Shown one piece after another: positions 19,096 to 32,036 of a stretch of 64,000 nt of DNA. The translations under genes and the position numbers were made by a program. The stretch's first letter is position 1, and the number at the start of each line of letters is the position of its first letter. This stretch comes from an uncultured Burkholderiales bacterium (GTDB lineage: Bacteria; Pseudomonadota; Gammaproteobacteria; Burkholderiales; Burkholderiaceae_C): NCBI GenBank assembly GCA_903822825.1, contig CAIJQQ010000058.1:1-64000 (forward strand), in the 5' to 3' direction. The notes beneath the pieces are model-generated. The model had not been told where the DNA came from, searched no databases, and was given only the letters and a program-made list of their open reading frames with translations.

Positions 19096-19557
19096 ATGCT
19101 GCTTGCGGCCGACCTCACCCCCACGTTGCGCATCGAGCCTGCCGCCGAGGTGGACCGCGAAGTCTTGTACGCCCCCTTCAAAGCCGCTTTGCATGCTTAT
19201 GTGGACTGGGCTTGGGGCTGGAACGAAGAGAAGGAACGGTTCAACTTCTTTGAACGCCTGCCATTGAGCGGCCTGTGCAAATTGTCCTTGCATGGGCAAT
19301 GCATCGGTGGCTGTTGCCTCGACATGCCCGCAGGCCAAGACTGGCACCTGCGCACGTTTTTCCTGGCCCCGTCAGTTCAAAGGCAAGGCATCGGCACGGC
19401 TGTGCTGCTGCACCTGATCCGTCAAGCCAAATTGAAGCAGCGCGGCATGACGCTGCATGTGATCCACATCAATCCGGCCAAACAACTCTATGAACGCTTG
19501 GGATTCCAAACCGTGAGACAGGAAGAAAAAACCTTCATGATGCGGTTGCTAGCTTGA
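19096..19557 (+). CDS. GNAT-family N-acetyltransferase
   Basis: A 153-residue GCN5-related acetyltransferase that moves an acetyl group from acetyl-CoA to an unknown amine. The acetyl-CoA loop is visible as FLAPSVQRQGIGTAVLLHL, and the C-terminal part (INPAKQLYERLGFQTV) is the standard final GNAT helix and strand. It follows the aminotransferase gene by one base and converges on def with six bases between stops. Confidence 0.85.
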   Translation: MLLAADLTPTLRIEPAAEVDREVLYAPFKAALHAYVDWAWGWNEEKERFNFFERLPLSGLCKLSLHGQCIGGCCLDMPAGQDWHLRTFFLAPSVQRQGIGTAVLLHLIRQAKLKQRGMTLHVIHINPAKQLYERLGFQTVRQEEKTFMMRLLA

Positions 19558-19563
19558 AGCGAT

Positions 19564-23241
<3,678 letters not shown>

Positions 23242-23253
23242 TTTTCAAGTACC

Positions 23254-26200
23254 TCAGAATTGCGCCAAATTCACGGCCGACTCCATGTCCACCGCCACGA
23301 TGCGCGAGACGCCTTGCTCTTGCATGGTCACGCCGATGAGCTGCTTGGCCATCTCCATGGCGATCTTGTTGTGGCTGATGAACAAGAACTGCGTCTCCTT
23401 GCCCATGCTGGCCACCAGTTTGGCGTAGCGCTCGGTGTTGGCATCATCGAGCGGCGCGTCCACCTCGTCGAGCAAACAAAACGGGGCCGGGTTGAGTTGG
23501 AAGATGGCAAACACCAGCGCAATGGCCGTAAGTGCCTTCTCTCCGCCCGACAAAAGGTGGATGGTCTGGTTCTTTTTGCCCGGGGGTTGGGCCATCACCT
23601 GCACACCCGAGTCCAGGATCTCTTCGCCGGTCATCACCAGCTTGGCTTGCCCGCCGCCAAACAGCTCGGGGAACATGCGGCTGAAGTGTTCGTTGACGAT
23701 CTTGAAGGTGCCACCCAACAGGTCTCGTGTCTCGGCATCGATCTTCTTGATCGCGTCTTCGAGGGTGTTCATGGCCTCGGTCAGGTCGGCGTTTTGCGAG
23801 TCCAGGAAAGTCTTGCGTTCACGCGAGGTGGACAGCTCCTCGAGCGCAGCCAGGTTGACCGGGCCCAGTGCGGAGATTTCGCGGTTGATCCGCTCGATCT
23901 CGCCTTGCAGTCCATACAGGCGGACATCGCCCTCTTCGACGCTCTTGGCCAACGCCTCCAGGTCGGCCTGGGCATCGGCCAACAATTGGCTGTATTGCTC
24001 CAGTCCCAGACGGGCGGCTTGCTCTTTGAGTTGCAAGTCGGTGATGCGCTGGCGCAAGGGTTCGAGCTCGCGTTCAAAGGCCACCTTGCGCTCGTCGCTG
24101 GCGCGCAGCTTGGCCGTGAGCTCATCGTAGGCGCTGCGCTTGGCACCCAAGGCCTGCTCACGCTCGAGCTTGAAGGCCAGCGCGTCTTGCAAGCCGCCTT
24201 GTGCAGCGGCATCGGTCAAGCGCGCCAACTCGTCATGGGCGCGCTGCTGTTCAGCGCCAATGCCACTGATTTGTTGCGTGGCGGTCTCGACCGTGCGCTG
24301 CAGCTCGCCCTGCCGGGCCTGCAGGCTGCGCTGCGAAAACCGGGCCTCTTGCGACTGGCGCTCTAGGCTGCGTTGCTGCTCACGGCATTCGCCCAGCTTG
24401 CGCTCGGCGTCGATCACACGGTCGTCCAACTGGGCGTGGCGCTCCTGGCTATCGGCCAGTTGCATGTCCAGCTCTTCGAAGCGGGCTTCGGCCGTGACGC
24501 GGCGCTCTTGCAAGTCTTCCAGAGCGGCTTCAACCTCGGCCATGTCGCCTTCGATCTGCTGACCGCGGGCACGGGTTTGTTCGGCCATTTGCGACAGGCG
24601 CAGGTGTTCGACCTGTACTTCGTGGGCACGGGACTGGCTTGTGCTGGCTTCCTGGCGCACGCTGATGAGGCGCTGCGAGGCCTCGGCATACGCACCTTCT
24701 GCTCGGGCCAGTGCGGTGCGGCTTTCTTCAGAAATCAGGGTTTGTGCGCGCAGCTGCTTGTCGATGTTTTCGATCTCTTGCGCGCGGGCCAGCAAACCGG
24801 CTTGCTCGGAGTCTTGCGCGTAAAAACTCACGCTGTGAGCTGTCACGGCGTGGCCCGACTGAACAAACAGCACCTCGCCCGCTTGCAACTGGGCGCGCCA
24901 GCTCAGCGCGTCGTCCAAGCTGGGCGCGGTGTAGCAGCCTTGCAGCCAATCGGCCAACAAGGCCGACAAACCCACATCATTGATCCGCAGCAAGTCGGAC
25001 AAGGCGCGGCAACCTGAGGGCAGGCCTGCGCGAGCGGTTGCACTGCCAGCCACAGGCGGCGTGAAGAAGCTCAGTTTGGCGGGCGGTGCTTCGGCGGCAA
25101 AGGCGCGCACCATGTCCAGGCGCGAGACTTCGAGCGCGGACAGCTTTTCGCGCAGGGCAGATTCGAGCGCATTCTCCCAGCCGTTGTCGATGTGGATGCG
25201 GCTCCACAGGCCTTCTAGCCCCTCCATGCCGTGCTTGGTCAGCCAAGGCCCCAGCTTGCCGTCGGTGCGGACCTTTTCTTGCAAGGCCTTGAGGGCTTCG
25301 ATGCGGGCGGTCAGATCGGCCAGGCGGGCCGATTCGGCGTTGACGACTTGCTGGCGGTGGCGGCGGTCTTCGTCCAGTTGGGGCACCTGCTCTTGCAGTT
25401 CTTGCAAGCGCGCATGGGACTCGGCTGCAGCGGTTTCGGTTTCGGCCAAGTGCTCGCGCAGCTCGGCCAAGCGCTGCTCGTCGGGCGTGGCCAGCGCGTT
25501 ACGGTCGGCCTGCAGGCGCTCGCGGCGCTGGTTCAGCTGGCGTGATTGTTCTTCGATGTTGCGCTGCTCAGAGGCCAGCACCTGGATCTGCTGCTGTACC
25601 TGGACCACCGAGCCCCGCTGCTCGTTGGCGTTGGTTTGGGCTTGGCGAAAGGCTTCTTCGAGTTCTGGCAAAACCATGGCCTGGTCTTCGACCTGGGCGG
25701 CCAGCGTCATGCTCTGGTCTTCGGCCATCGCGCTTTGTTCGCCCAATGTGTCCAGCTCGGTCTGCGCCTGCTCGCTGCGCTGGTGCCACTGCTCAATTTG
25801 TTCTTTCAGCTGCACCAAGCGCTGCTCGGCACGCTGGCGACCCTCCACCACAAAGCGGATTTCGGCTTCGAGCTTACCCACCTCAGCGCTGGCTTCGTAC
25901 AGCCTGCCCTGGGCCTGGTTGACCTCGTCACCTGCGGCGTAGTGCGCCTGGCGGATGGTTTCGAGTTCAGACTCCACGTGACGCAGATCGGCCATGCGCG
26001 ACTCGAGGGCGTTGACGGCCTGGTCCACATCGGCACGGGCCTTGACTTGATCGACCTCGGCCTCCCGGCGCTTGAGGAACCACATCTGGTGTTGCTTGAG
26101 CGTGCTGTCGGTCTGAAGTTTGTTGTAGCGCTGGGCCACCTCGGCTTGCTTTTCGAGCTTTTCGAGGTTGGCGTTGAGCTCGCGCAAGATGTCTTCGACC

Positions 26201-26778
26201 CGGGTCAGGTTCTCGCGGGTATCGGACAAGCGGTTTTCGGTCTCGCGGCGGCGCTCCTTGTATTTGGACACGCCTGCGGCTTCTTCCAAAAACAAGCGCA
26301 GCTCTTCGGGGCGCGACTCGATGATGCGGCTGATGGTGCCCTGACCAATGATGGCGTAGGCGCGAGGCCCCAGGCCCGTGCCCAAGAACACATCTTGAAC
26401 ATCGCGGCGGCGCACCGCTTGGTTGTTGATGTAATAGCTGCTGTTGCCGTCGCGGGTCAAAACGCGCTTGACGGCGATCTCGGCAAACTGGCCCCATTGG
26501 CCGCCAGCACGGTGATCGGCGTTGTCAAACACCAGTTCGACGCTGGCGCGGCTGGCGGGTTTGCGGGTGGTGGTGCCGTTGAAAATGACGTCCTGCATGG
26601 ACTCGCCACGCAACTCAGACGCCTTGGACTCGCCCAATACCCAGCGCACCGCGTCCATGATGTTGGATTTGCCGCAACCGTTGGGGCCAACCACACCCAC
26701 CAGCTGCCCGGGCAACAGGAAGTTGGTCGGTTCGGCGAACGATTTGAAGCCCGAAAGCTTGATGGAATTGAGACGCAC
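23254..26778 (-). CDS. smc: Chromosome segregation protein SMC
   Basis: A 1174-residue SMC ATPase that, with ScpA and ScpB, organises and segregates chromosomes. Walker A GPNGCGKS is at residues 31-38. Long coiled coils flank a hinge around residues 490-630, and the C-terminal head has LLSGGEKALTAIAL and Walker B FCLLDEVDAPLDD. I chose GTG at 26778 because the family begins RLNSIKLSGFKSF; the ATG further upstream would add 38 unlike residues. It heads the smc-zipA-ligA-def run. Confidence 0.96.
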   Translation of the reverse strand: MRLNSIKLSGFKSFAEPTNFLLPGQLVGVVGPNGCGKSNIMDAVRWVLGESKASELRGESMQDVIFNGTTTRKPASRASVELVFDNADHRAGGQWGQFAEIAVKRVLTRDGNSSYYINNQAVRRRDVQDVFLGTGLGPRAYAIIGQGTISRIIESRPEELRLFLEEAAGVSKYKERRRETENRLSDTRENLTRVEDILRELNANLEKLEKQAEVAQRYNKLQTDSTLKQHQMWFLKRREAEVDQVKARADVDQAVNALESRMADLRHVESELETIRQAHYAAGDEVNQAQGRLYEASAEVGKLEAEIRFVVEGRQRAEQRLVQLKEQIEQWHQRSEQAQTELDTLGEQSAMAEDQSMTLAAQVEDQAMVLPELEEAFRQAQTNANEQRGSVVQVQQQIQVLASEQRNIEEQSRQLNQRRERLQADRNALATPDEQRLAELREHLAETETAAAESHARLQELQEQVPQLDEDRRHRQQVVNAESARLADLTARIEALKALQEKVRTDGKLGPWLTKHGMEGLEGLWSRIHIDNGWENALESALREKLSALEVSRLDMVRAFAAEAPPAKLSFFTPPVAGSATARAGLPSGCRALSDLLRINDVGLSALLADWLQGCYTAPSLDDALSWRAQLQAGEVLFVQSGHAVTAHSVSFYAQDSEQAGLLARAQEIENIDKQLRAQTLISEESRTALARAEGAYAEASQRLISVRQEASTSQSRAHEVQVEHLRLSQMAEQTRARGQQIEGDMAEVEAALEDLQERRVTAEARFEELDMQLADSQERHAQLDDRVIDAERKLGECREQQRSLERQSQEARFSQRSLQARQGELQRTVETATQQISGIGAEQQRAHDELARLTDAAAQGGLQDALAFKLEREQALGAKRSAYDELTAKLRASDERKVAFERELEPLRQRITDLQLKEQAARLGLEQYSQLLADAQADLEALAKSVEEGDVRLYGLQGEIERINREISALGPVNLAALEELSTSRERKTFLDSQNADLTEAMNTLEDAIKKIDAETRDLLGGTFKIVNEHFSRMFPELFGGGQAKLVMTGEEILDSGVQVMAQPPGKKNQTIHLLSGGEKALTAIALVFAIFQLNPAPFCLLDEVDAPLDDANTERYAKLVASMGKETQFLFISHNKIAMEMAKQLIGVTMQEQGVSRIVAVDMESAVNLAQF

Positions 26779-26989
26779 GGTGATCCAAAATCTCAAAAGT
26801 TCTTGCAAGCCCCCTCGGAGCCCCCAATAACAAAACAAAAGACAACACCTCAAGGGGTGGCGTGTGTTGGCAATGTTAACCGAGCAGTCCAAGCCAAATC
26901 ACAGAGATGGGGTGAAGCTCAGGCCCACCTCAAAAGGCAGATGCCGCTCTTGCCGCTAGACTAATGATCCGTTTTCAAGGAGTCTGGTG

Positions 26990-28576
26990 ATGCGTCAAAA
27001 ATTCAAAGATTTGTTGCTGGTCGTGGCCCTCGCCTGCACCGCCGTTCAAGCACAGGCACAAACCCTGCGCTGGGCCAACCAAGGCGACCCCCAAACCATG
27101 GACCCACACTCCCAGAACGAGGCACTGACCAACGCCATCAACAACCATGTGTACGAGTCGCTGGTGGGCCGGGGCGACAACCTGGAGCTGATCCCCGAGC
27201 TGGCCGAGCGCTGGCAGCAAACCGGGCCACTGACCTGGCGGATGTGGCTGCACAAAGGCGTCAAGTTCCATGACGGCTCGCCCTTTACCGCTGACGACGT
27301 GGTCTTCAGTGTCGAGCGGGCGGCATCACCCTCCTCGCAAATGAACCAATATGCCCAGGCCATGGGCAAGCCGGTCAAGGTCGACAGCCACACGCTGGAT
27401 TTCAAGCTGGACAAGCCCAACCCGATCTTTCTGGAGCACGCGACCACCTTCCACATCATGAGCCGGGCCTGGTCGGTCAAAAACAAAGCCGAAAAACCCC
27501 TGGACTTCAAAAACCGCGAAGAGACTTTTGCAAGCCGCAACGCCAACGGCACTGGCCCCTTCATGCTCAAAAGCCGCGAGCCCGATGTCAAAACCGTGCT
27601 GGTCAAAAATCCGAATTACGTGGGTGGACGCAAGATCACCGGCAACATTGCAGAAATCGTCTTCACCCCGATCAAGAGCGACGCCACCCGCGTGGCCGCT
27701 TTGCTGTCAGACGGCGTGAACTTTGTGCAAGACCCGGCACCACAGGATGTGGCGCGCCTGACCCAAAGCGCTGGCATCAAGGTCGTGCAGGGCATGGAAA
27801 ACCGTGTGGTGTTTTTTGGCATGGACCAGTCACGCGACGAACTGCTCTACAGCAAAGTCAAAGGCAAAAACCCCTTCAAAGACAAGCGCGTGCGCCAAGC
27901 CCTCTATCAGGCCATCGACATCGACGCGATCGTCAAGAACACCATGCGCGGCCAGGCACAGGTGACCGGCTGCGTCACACCTTCGCCGCTGGGCTGTTTT
28001 GCCGAGCAAGAGACTCGGGCATTCAAGCACGACGTGTCTGCCGCCCGAAAACTGCTCGAAGACGCGGGCTACCCACAAGGCTTTGAAGTCGGGCTGGACT
28101 GCCCGAACAACCGCTATGTGAATGACGAAGAAATCTGCGTGGCCGTCTCAGGCATGCTGGCCAAGGTGGGCATCAAAGTGCGTCTGAACGCCATGCCTCG
28201 CGCCCAGTATTTCCCAAAACTCGAAAAACACGACTCCAGTTTTTACATGCTGGGCTGGGGTGGCTCCATCACCGACCCGCAAACCACGCTGGACCCCATC
28301 TTCCATTCACCACCGACCGAAACCTCCAAAAAAGGTTCGTGGAACTTCGGCCGCTTCAGCAACCCCAAACTCGACCAATTGGTGGATGCAGCAGCAGTAG
28401 AAACCGATGTGAACAAGCGCCGGGAAACCGTGCGGCAAGCCATGCAAGAGCAACGCGATCAGGTTCATTACCTGCCACTGCACCGCCAGTTCATCCCCTG
28501 GGCGGCGCGCAGCAACGTTGAGGTCAAACACTTCGCCGACAACTTCGTGCGGGCCTGGACCATGTCGGTCAAATGA
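26990..28576 (+). CDS. Orphan peptide-type substrate-binding protein (SBP_bac_5)
   Basis: A 528-residue periplasmic binding protein with a signal peptide (residues 1-23, ending AQAQA). Family features include TLRWANQGDPQTMDPHSQNE, the PLTWRMWLHKGVKFHDGSPF block, and NGTGPFML. It resembles DppA/GsiB-type dipeptide- or glutathione-binding proteins. AAGGAG lies seven bases before the ATG, one of the better SD sequences of the window. No permease or ATPase gene adjoins it, so it must feed a transporter encoded elsewhere, possibly one of the two at 2.4-13.4 kb (inference). Confidence 0.9.
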   Translation: MRQKFKDLLLVVALACTAVQAQAQTLRWANQGDPQTMDPHSQNEALTNAINNHVYESLVGRGDNLELIPELAERWQQTGPLTWRMWLHKGVKFHDGSPFTADDVVFSVERAASPSSQMNQYAQAMGKPVKVDSHTLDFKLDKPNPIFLEHATTFHIMSRAWSVKNKAEKPLDFKNREETFASRNANGTGPFMLKSREPDVKTVLVKNPNYVGGRKITGNIAEIVFTPIKSDATRVAALLSDGVNFVQDPAPQDVARLTQSAGIKVVQGMENRVVFFGMDQSRDELLYSKVKGKNPFKDKRVRQALYQAIDIDAIVKNTMRGQAQVTGCVTPSPLGCFAEQETRAFKHDVSAARKLLEDAGYPQGFEVGLDCPNNRYVNDEEICVAVSGMLAKVGIKVRLNAMPRAQYFPKLEKHDSSFYMLGWGGSITDPQTTLDPIFHSPPTETSKKGSWNFGRFSNPKLDQLVDAAAVETDVNKRRETVRQAMQEQRDQVHYLPLHRQFIPWAARSNVEVKHFADNFVRAWTMSVK

Positions 28577-28602
28577 GCGGCCAAGGCCCACGGGCCTCTT
28601 GA

Positions 28603-28628
28603 GCCGCTGGTTTATTCAGGCCAGCGGC
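28603..28628 (+). terminator. Possible hairpin after the orphan binding protein gene
   Basis: GCCGCTGG at 28603-28610 pairs with CCAGCGGC at 28621-28628 around a 10-base loop, 26 bases after the stop. A second inverted repeat (AGGCCC/GGGCCT, 28584-28597) precedes it. Neither is followed by a T tract, so mRNA end protection is as likely as termination. Confidence 0.4.
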
Positions 28629-28647
28629 CCATGCCCAGGGTGCCGAT

Positions 28648-28665
28648 CCCCGATAATCGGGGGTT
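28648..28665 (+). promoter_or_regulatory. Hairpin and -10-like box directly before dapC
   Basis: CCCCGA at 28648-28653 can pair with TCGGGG at 28657-28662 around TAA. The 3' arm supplies the only purine-rich SD-like stretch before the dapC ATG at 28666. The same bases include GATAAT (28652-28657), which resembles a -10 box that would start transcription next to the ATG. Which reading is right cannot be told from sequence. Confidence 0.35.
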
Positions 28666-29877
28666 ATGAATCCCCTTCTCTCCAAGCTGCAGCCCTACCC
28701 CTTCGAGCGGCTGCGCCAATTGTTCGCGTCCGTCACGCCCAACCCTGCCCTGCGCCACATCAGCCTGGGCATTGGTGAGCCCAAGCACGCCACACCACCT
28801 TTCATCATGCAGGCCCTGAGCGACGCCCTGGGCACAGGCCTGGCGGGCTACCCAGCCACCGCAGGCGAGCCCGCATTGCGTCAGGCTTGCGCTGCGTGGG
28901 TGGAGCGCCGCTATGGACTGAAACTGGATGCCGCGACGCAGGTGTTGCCCGTGAATGGCTCACGCGAAGCGCTGTTTGCCCTGGCGCAAACAGTGGTCGA
29001 CCCGACGCAACCCGGCGCCACCGTGGTCAGCCCCAATCCGTTCTACCAAATTTACGAAGGCGCCGCCCTGCTGGCCGGGGCCACACCGCACTTTGTGGCG
29101 AGCGACCCGGCGCGCAACTTTGCACCCGACTGGGACAGCGTGCCCGCTGAAGTCTGGGCCCGCACGCAGCTGGTGTTTGTCTGCTCACCGGGCAATCCCA
29201 CTGGCGCAGTCATGCCTTTGGGTGAATGGCAAAAGCTGTTCGCCCTGTCGGACCAGCACGGCTTCATCATCGCGTCCGACGAGTGCTACAGCGAGATCTA
29301 TTTCCGCAACGAGCCGCCGCTCGGCGGCCTGGAAGCGGCTGCCCAACTCGGCCGCAGCTTTGAGCGCCTGGTCGCCTTCACCAGCCTGTCCAAACGCAGC
29401 AATGTGCCGGGCCTGCGCAGCGGCTTTGTGATGGGCGACGCCGCTGTGCTCAAGCAATTTTTGCTCTACCGCACCTACCACGGCAGCGCCATGAGCCCGG
29501 TGGTGCAAGCCGCTAGCGTGGCAGCATGGGGCGACGAAGCCCATGTGGTGGACAACCGCAACCTGTACCGCACCAAGTTCGCGCAGGTCACACCTGTGCT
29601 GGCCGAAGTTCTCGACGTGAAGCTGCCTGACGCCAGCTTTTACCTCTGGGCCGGTGTGCCCGCTGGGTGGCAAGGCGACGACGCCGCGTTTGCCAAAGCC
29701 CTTTACGCAGCAGAATACGTCACCGTATTGCCCGGAAGCTATTTGGCGCGCGAATTCAACGGCAGCAACCCTGGTCGGGGCCGCATCCGCATGGCGCTGG
29801 TGGCCGAGACCGCCGAATGCCTTGAAGCGGCCGAACGCATCGCCCGCTTTGTGCGCGCCCACCCGAACAAGGTCTGA
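28666..29877 (+). CDS. dapC: Succinyldiaminopimelate transaminase DapC
   Basis: A 403-residue class I aminotransferase that makes N-succinyl-LL-2,6-diaminopimelate in lysine and peptidoglycan precursor synthesis. Features are SLGIGEPKH at 33-41, PGNPTGAVMP near 175-184, SDECYSEI at 204-211 and the PLP lysine in TSLSKRSNVPGLRSGF (Lys243). The motif SLSKRSNVPG is typical of the betaproteobacterial DapC group. It lies three bases before dapE, which supports the pathway call. The usual dapD between them is absent. Confidence 0.93.
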   Translation: MNPLLSKLQPYPFERLRQLFASVTPNPALRHISLGIGEPKHATPPFIMQALSDALGTGLAGYPATAGEPALRQACAAWVERRYGLKLDAATQVLPVNGSREALFALAQTVVDPTQPGATVVSPNPFYQIYEGAALLAGATPHFVASDPARNFAPDWDSVPAEVWARTQLVFVCSPGNPTGAVMPLGEWQKLFALSDQHGFIIASDECYSEIYFRNEPPLGGLEAAAQLGRSFERLVAFTSLSKRSNVPGLRSGFVMGDAAVLKQFLLYRTYHGSAMSPVVQAASVAAWGDEAHVVDNRNLYRTKFAQVTPVLAEVLDVKLPDASFYLWAGVPAGWQGDDAAFAKALYAAEYVTVLPGSYLAREFNGSNPGRGRIRMALVAETAECLEAAERIARFVRAHPNKV

Positions 29878-29880
29878 GCC

Positions 29881-31062
29881 ATGAACGCCACCACCTTCAC
29901 TCCTGTTTGCCACGACACCCTGCGCCTGGCCGAGCAGCTGATCGCCCGCCCCTCCGTCACGCCAGATGACGCGGGCTGCATGGATGTGATCGCCGAGGCC
30001 TTGAAACCTCTGGGCTTTGAATGCGAGTTCATCGAGTCCGGCCCCGACACCTTTCGCGTGCGCAACCTCTGGGCCAAACGCGCTGGCACTTCGGGCCAGA
30101 CCTTGGCCTTTGCCGGGCACACCGACGTGGTGCCCACTGGGCCGCTCGCGCAATGGGACAGCGATCCTTTCACACCCACGCACAAAGACGGCAAGCTGTT
30201 CGGGCGCGGCGCGAGCGACATGAAAACCTCGCTGGCAGCCATGGTGGTGGCAGTGCAAGAATTCCTGGCCACCCACCCCAACCCGGCCTTGGGCATCGCC
30301 TTTTTGCTGACCAGCGACGAAGAAGGCCCCGCACTCGACGGCACCGTGGTGGTTTGCGAACAACTCAAATCCCGTGGCGACGCGCCGCAGTTTTGCATCG
30401 TGGGTGAGCCCACCTCGGTGCAAAAAACCGGCGACATGATCAAGAACGGCCGACGCGGCACCATGAGCGGCAAACTCACCGTGAAAGGTGTGCAGGGCCA
30501 CATCGCCTACCCGCACTTGGCCGACAACCCGATCCACCGCCTGGCCCCCGCGCTGACTGAACTGGTGGCCATCCGCTGGGACGAAGGCAATGCCTTCTTC
30601 CCGCCCACCAGCTGGCAAGTCAGCAACATCCACGCTGGCACGGGCGCGAGCAACGTGATCCCTGGCGACTGCGTGGTGGACTTCAACTTTCGCTTTTGCA
30701 CCGAATCCACGCCCGAGAGCCTGCAGCAGCGATTGACCGCCGTGCTGGACCAGAATGGCTTGAAGTACGAGCTGAAATGGACCATCGGCGGCCTGCCATT
30801 TTTGACCACGCCCGGCACCTTGGTGGCCGCCGTGCAACAAGCGATTGCCGATGAAACGGGCCTGACCACCGAGCTGTCCACCACGGGTGGCACCAGCGAC
30901 GGACGCTTCATCGCCAAGATCTGCCCACAGGTGATCGAGTTTGGCCCCCCCAACGCCACCATCCACAAGGTCAACGAGCATGTGGCGCTGGCCGACATCG
31001 CCCCGCTCAAGGCCATTTACCGCCGCACGCTGGAACAACTCAACGCGGGCCTGTCGGCATGA
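29881..31062 (+). CDS. dapE: Succinyl-diaminopimelate desuccinylase
   Basis: A 393-residue M20 metallohydrolase that releases succinate to give LL-diaminopimelate. The first metal ligand is in [11 protein letters not shown], then [10 protein letters not shown] (bridging Asp), [10 protein letters not shown] (catalytic Glu and ligand Glu) and GGTSDGRFI in the dimerisation/catalytic return. The last His is in [13 protein letters not shown]. It is about 15 residues longer than E. coli DapE, at the N terminus. The stop overlaps the prmB start (ATGA). Confidence 0.97.
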   Translation: MNATTFTPVCHDTLRLAEQLIARPSVTPDDAGCMDVIAEALKPLGFECEFIESGPDTFRVRNLWAKRAGTSGQTLAFAGHTDVVPTGPLAQWDSDPFTPTHKDGKLFGRGASDMKTSLAAMVVAVQEFLATHPNPALGIAFLLTSDEEGPALDGTVVVCEQLKSRGDAPQFCIVGEPTSVQKTGDMIKNGRRGTMSGKLTVKGVQGHIAYPHLADNPIHRLAPALTELVAIRWDEGNAFFPPTSWQVSNIHAGTGASNVIPGDCVVDFNFRFCTESTPESLQQRLTAVLDQNGLKYELKWTIGGLPFLTTPGTLVAAVQQAIADETGLTTELSTTGGTSDGRFIAKICPQVIEFGPPNATIHKVNEHVALADIAPLKAIYRRTLEQLNAGLSA

Positions 31063-31937
31063 GCGCTTTGACGCTGTCGGGCCTGATCGAACAATCGGCC
31101 GAGCGACTGACTCACGCCGGTGTGGCCTTTGGCCACGGCACCCTGAGCGCCTTCGACGAAGCTGTCTGGCTGGTGCTCTGGCGTTTGGGCTTGCCGCTTG
31201 ACACCGATCTGGACGAAGTGGCTGATCAGGTGGTGACGTCAGAGCAGCAAGCCGCTTGTGCGGCCCTGATCGACGAGCGCATTGCCACCCGCAAGCCTGC
31301 CGCCTACCTGACGCAAGAAGCCTGGTTGCAGGGCGTGTCTTTTTACATCGACGAGCGCGCCATCGTGCCCCGCAGCCTGATCGCCGAAGTGCTGGCCGAC
31401 GGGACCATTGACGCTTGGCTCAGCCAGCAGACCACGCGCGTACTGGACCTGTGCACCGGCAACGGCAGCCTGGCCGTGCTGGCAGCGTTGGCCTGGCCCG
31501 AGGTGCAAGTCACCGGGGCCGACATTTCTGAAGACGCGTTGGCGGTGGCCGCCGTCAATGTGTTACGCCACGACCTGCAAGCGCGTGTGCAGTTGGTGCA
31601 CAGCGATGGCCTGTCGGCTTTGCCGGGGCCTTTTGACTTGATCTTGTGCAACCCGCCCTATGTGTGCCAAGCCAGCATGGACGCACTGCCCGCCGAATAC
31701 CGCGCCGAGCCCGAGCTGGCTTTGGCGGGCGGCGCGGATGGCATGGACTTTGTGCGCCAGATGTTCAAAGACGCCCCATCGCGCATGCGCGAGCAAGCCG
31801 TGCTGGTGCTGGAGATCGGCAACGAGCGCGCGCACTTTGAAGCGGCCTTCCCCTTGCTTGAAGTTGCATGGCTCGACACCAGTTCGGGCGACGACCAAGT
31901 CATGTTGATCACCCGTGAAGCCCTTCTTGAGTTGTGA
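31059..31937 (+). CDS. prmB: Ribosomal protein L3 glutamine methyltransferase PrmB
   Basis: A 292-residue SAM-dependent N5-glutamine methyltransferase that modifies ribosomal protein L3. It has an N-terminal helical recognition domain and the SAM site [15 protein letters not shown]. The catalytic NPPY is in LILCNPPYV, followed by a glutamine-methyltransferase-type C terminus. PrmB and PrmC are similar, but placement right after dapE and the phrase VPRSLIAEV favour PrmB. It is translationally coupled to dapE. Confidence 0.92.
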   Translation: MSALTLSGLIEQSAERLTHAGVAFGHGTLSAFDEAVWLVLWRLGLPLDTDLDEVADQVVTSEQQAACAALIDERIATRKPAAYLTQEAWLQGVSFYIDERAIVPRSLIAEVLADGTIDAWLSQQTTRVLDLCTGNGSLAVLAALAWPEVQVTGADISEDALAVAAVNVLRHDLQARVQLVHSDGLSALPGPFDLILCNPPYVCQASMDALPAEYRAEPELALAGGADGMDFVRQMFKDAPSRMREQAVLVLEIGNERAHFEAAFPLLEVAWLDTSSGDDQVMLITREALLEL

Positions 31938-32036
31938 GCGCGGCGATCCCGTCGGGAAGACAGAACCCCATTCACACACACAACGAGTGCCTCAACGCCG
32001 CAAAGCCTCAGCGCCTGCATCCACAAAACAAGAACA

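Noticed and set aside
26776..26892. ATG start for smc 38 codons upstream
   Set aside because: The extension is cysteine-rich and unlike SMC; the GTG at 26778 begins exactly at the conserved RLNSIKLSGFKSF.
25546..26964. 472-codon plus-strand open frame opposite smc
   Set aside because: Leucine-rich shadow of the smc coiled-coil codons; no family features and no start context.
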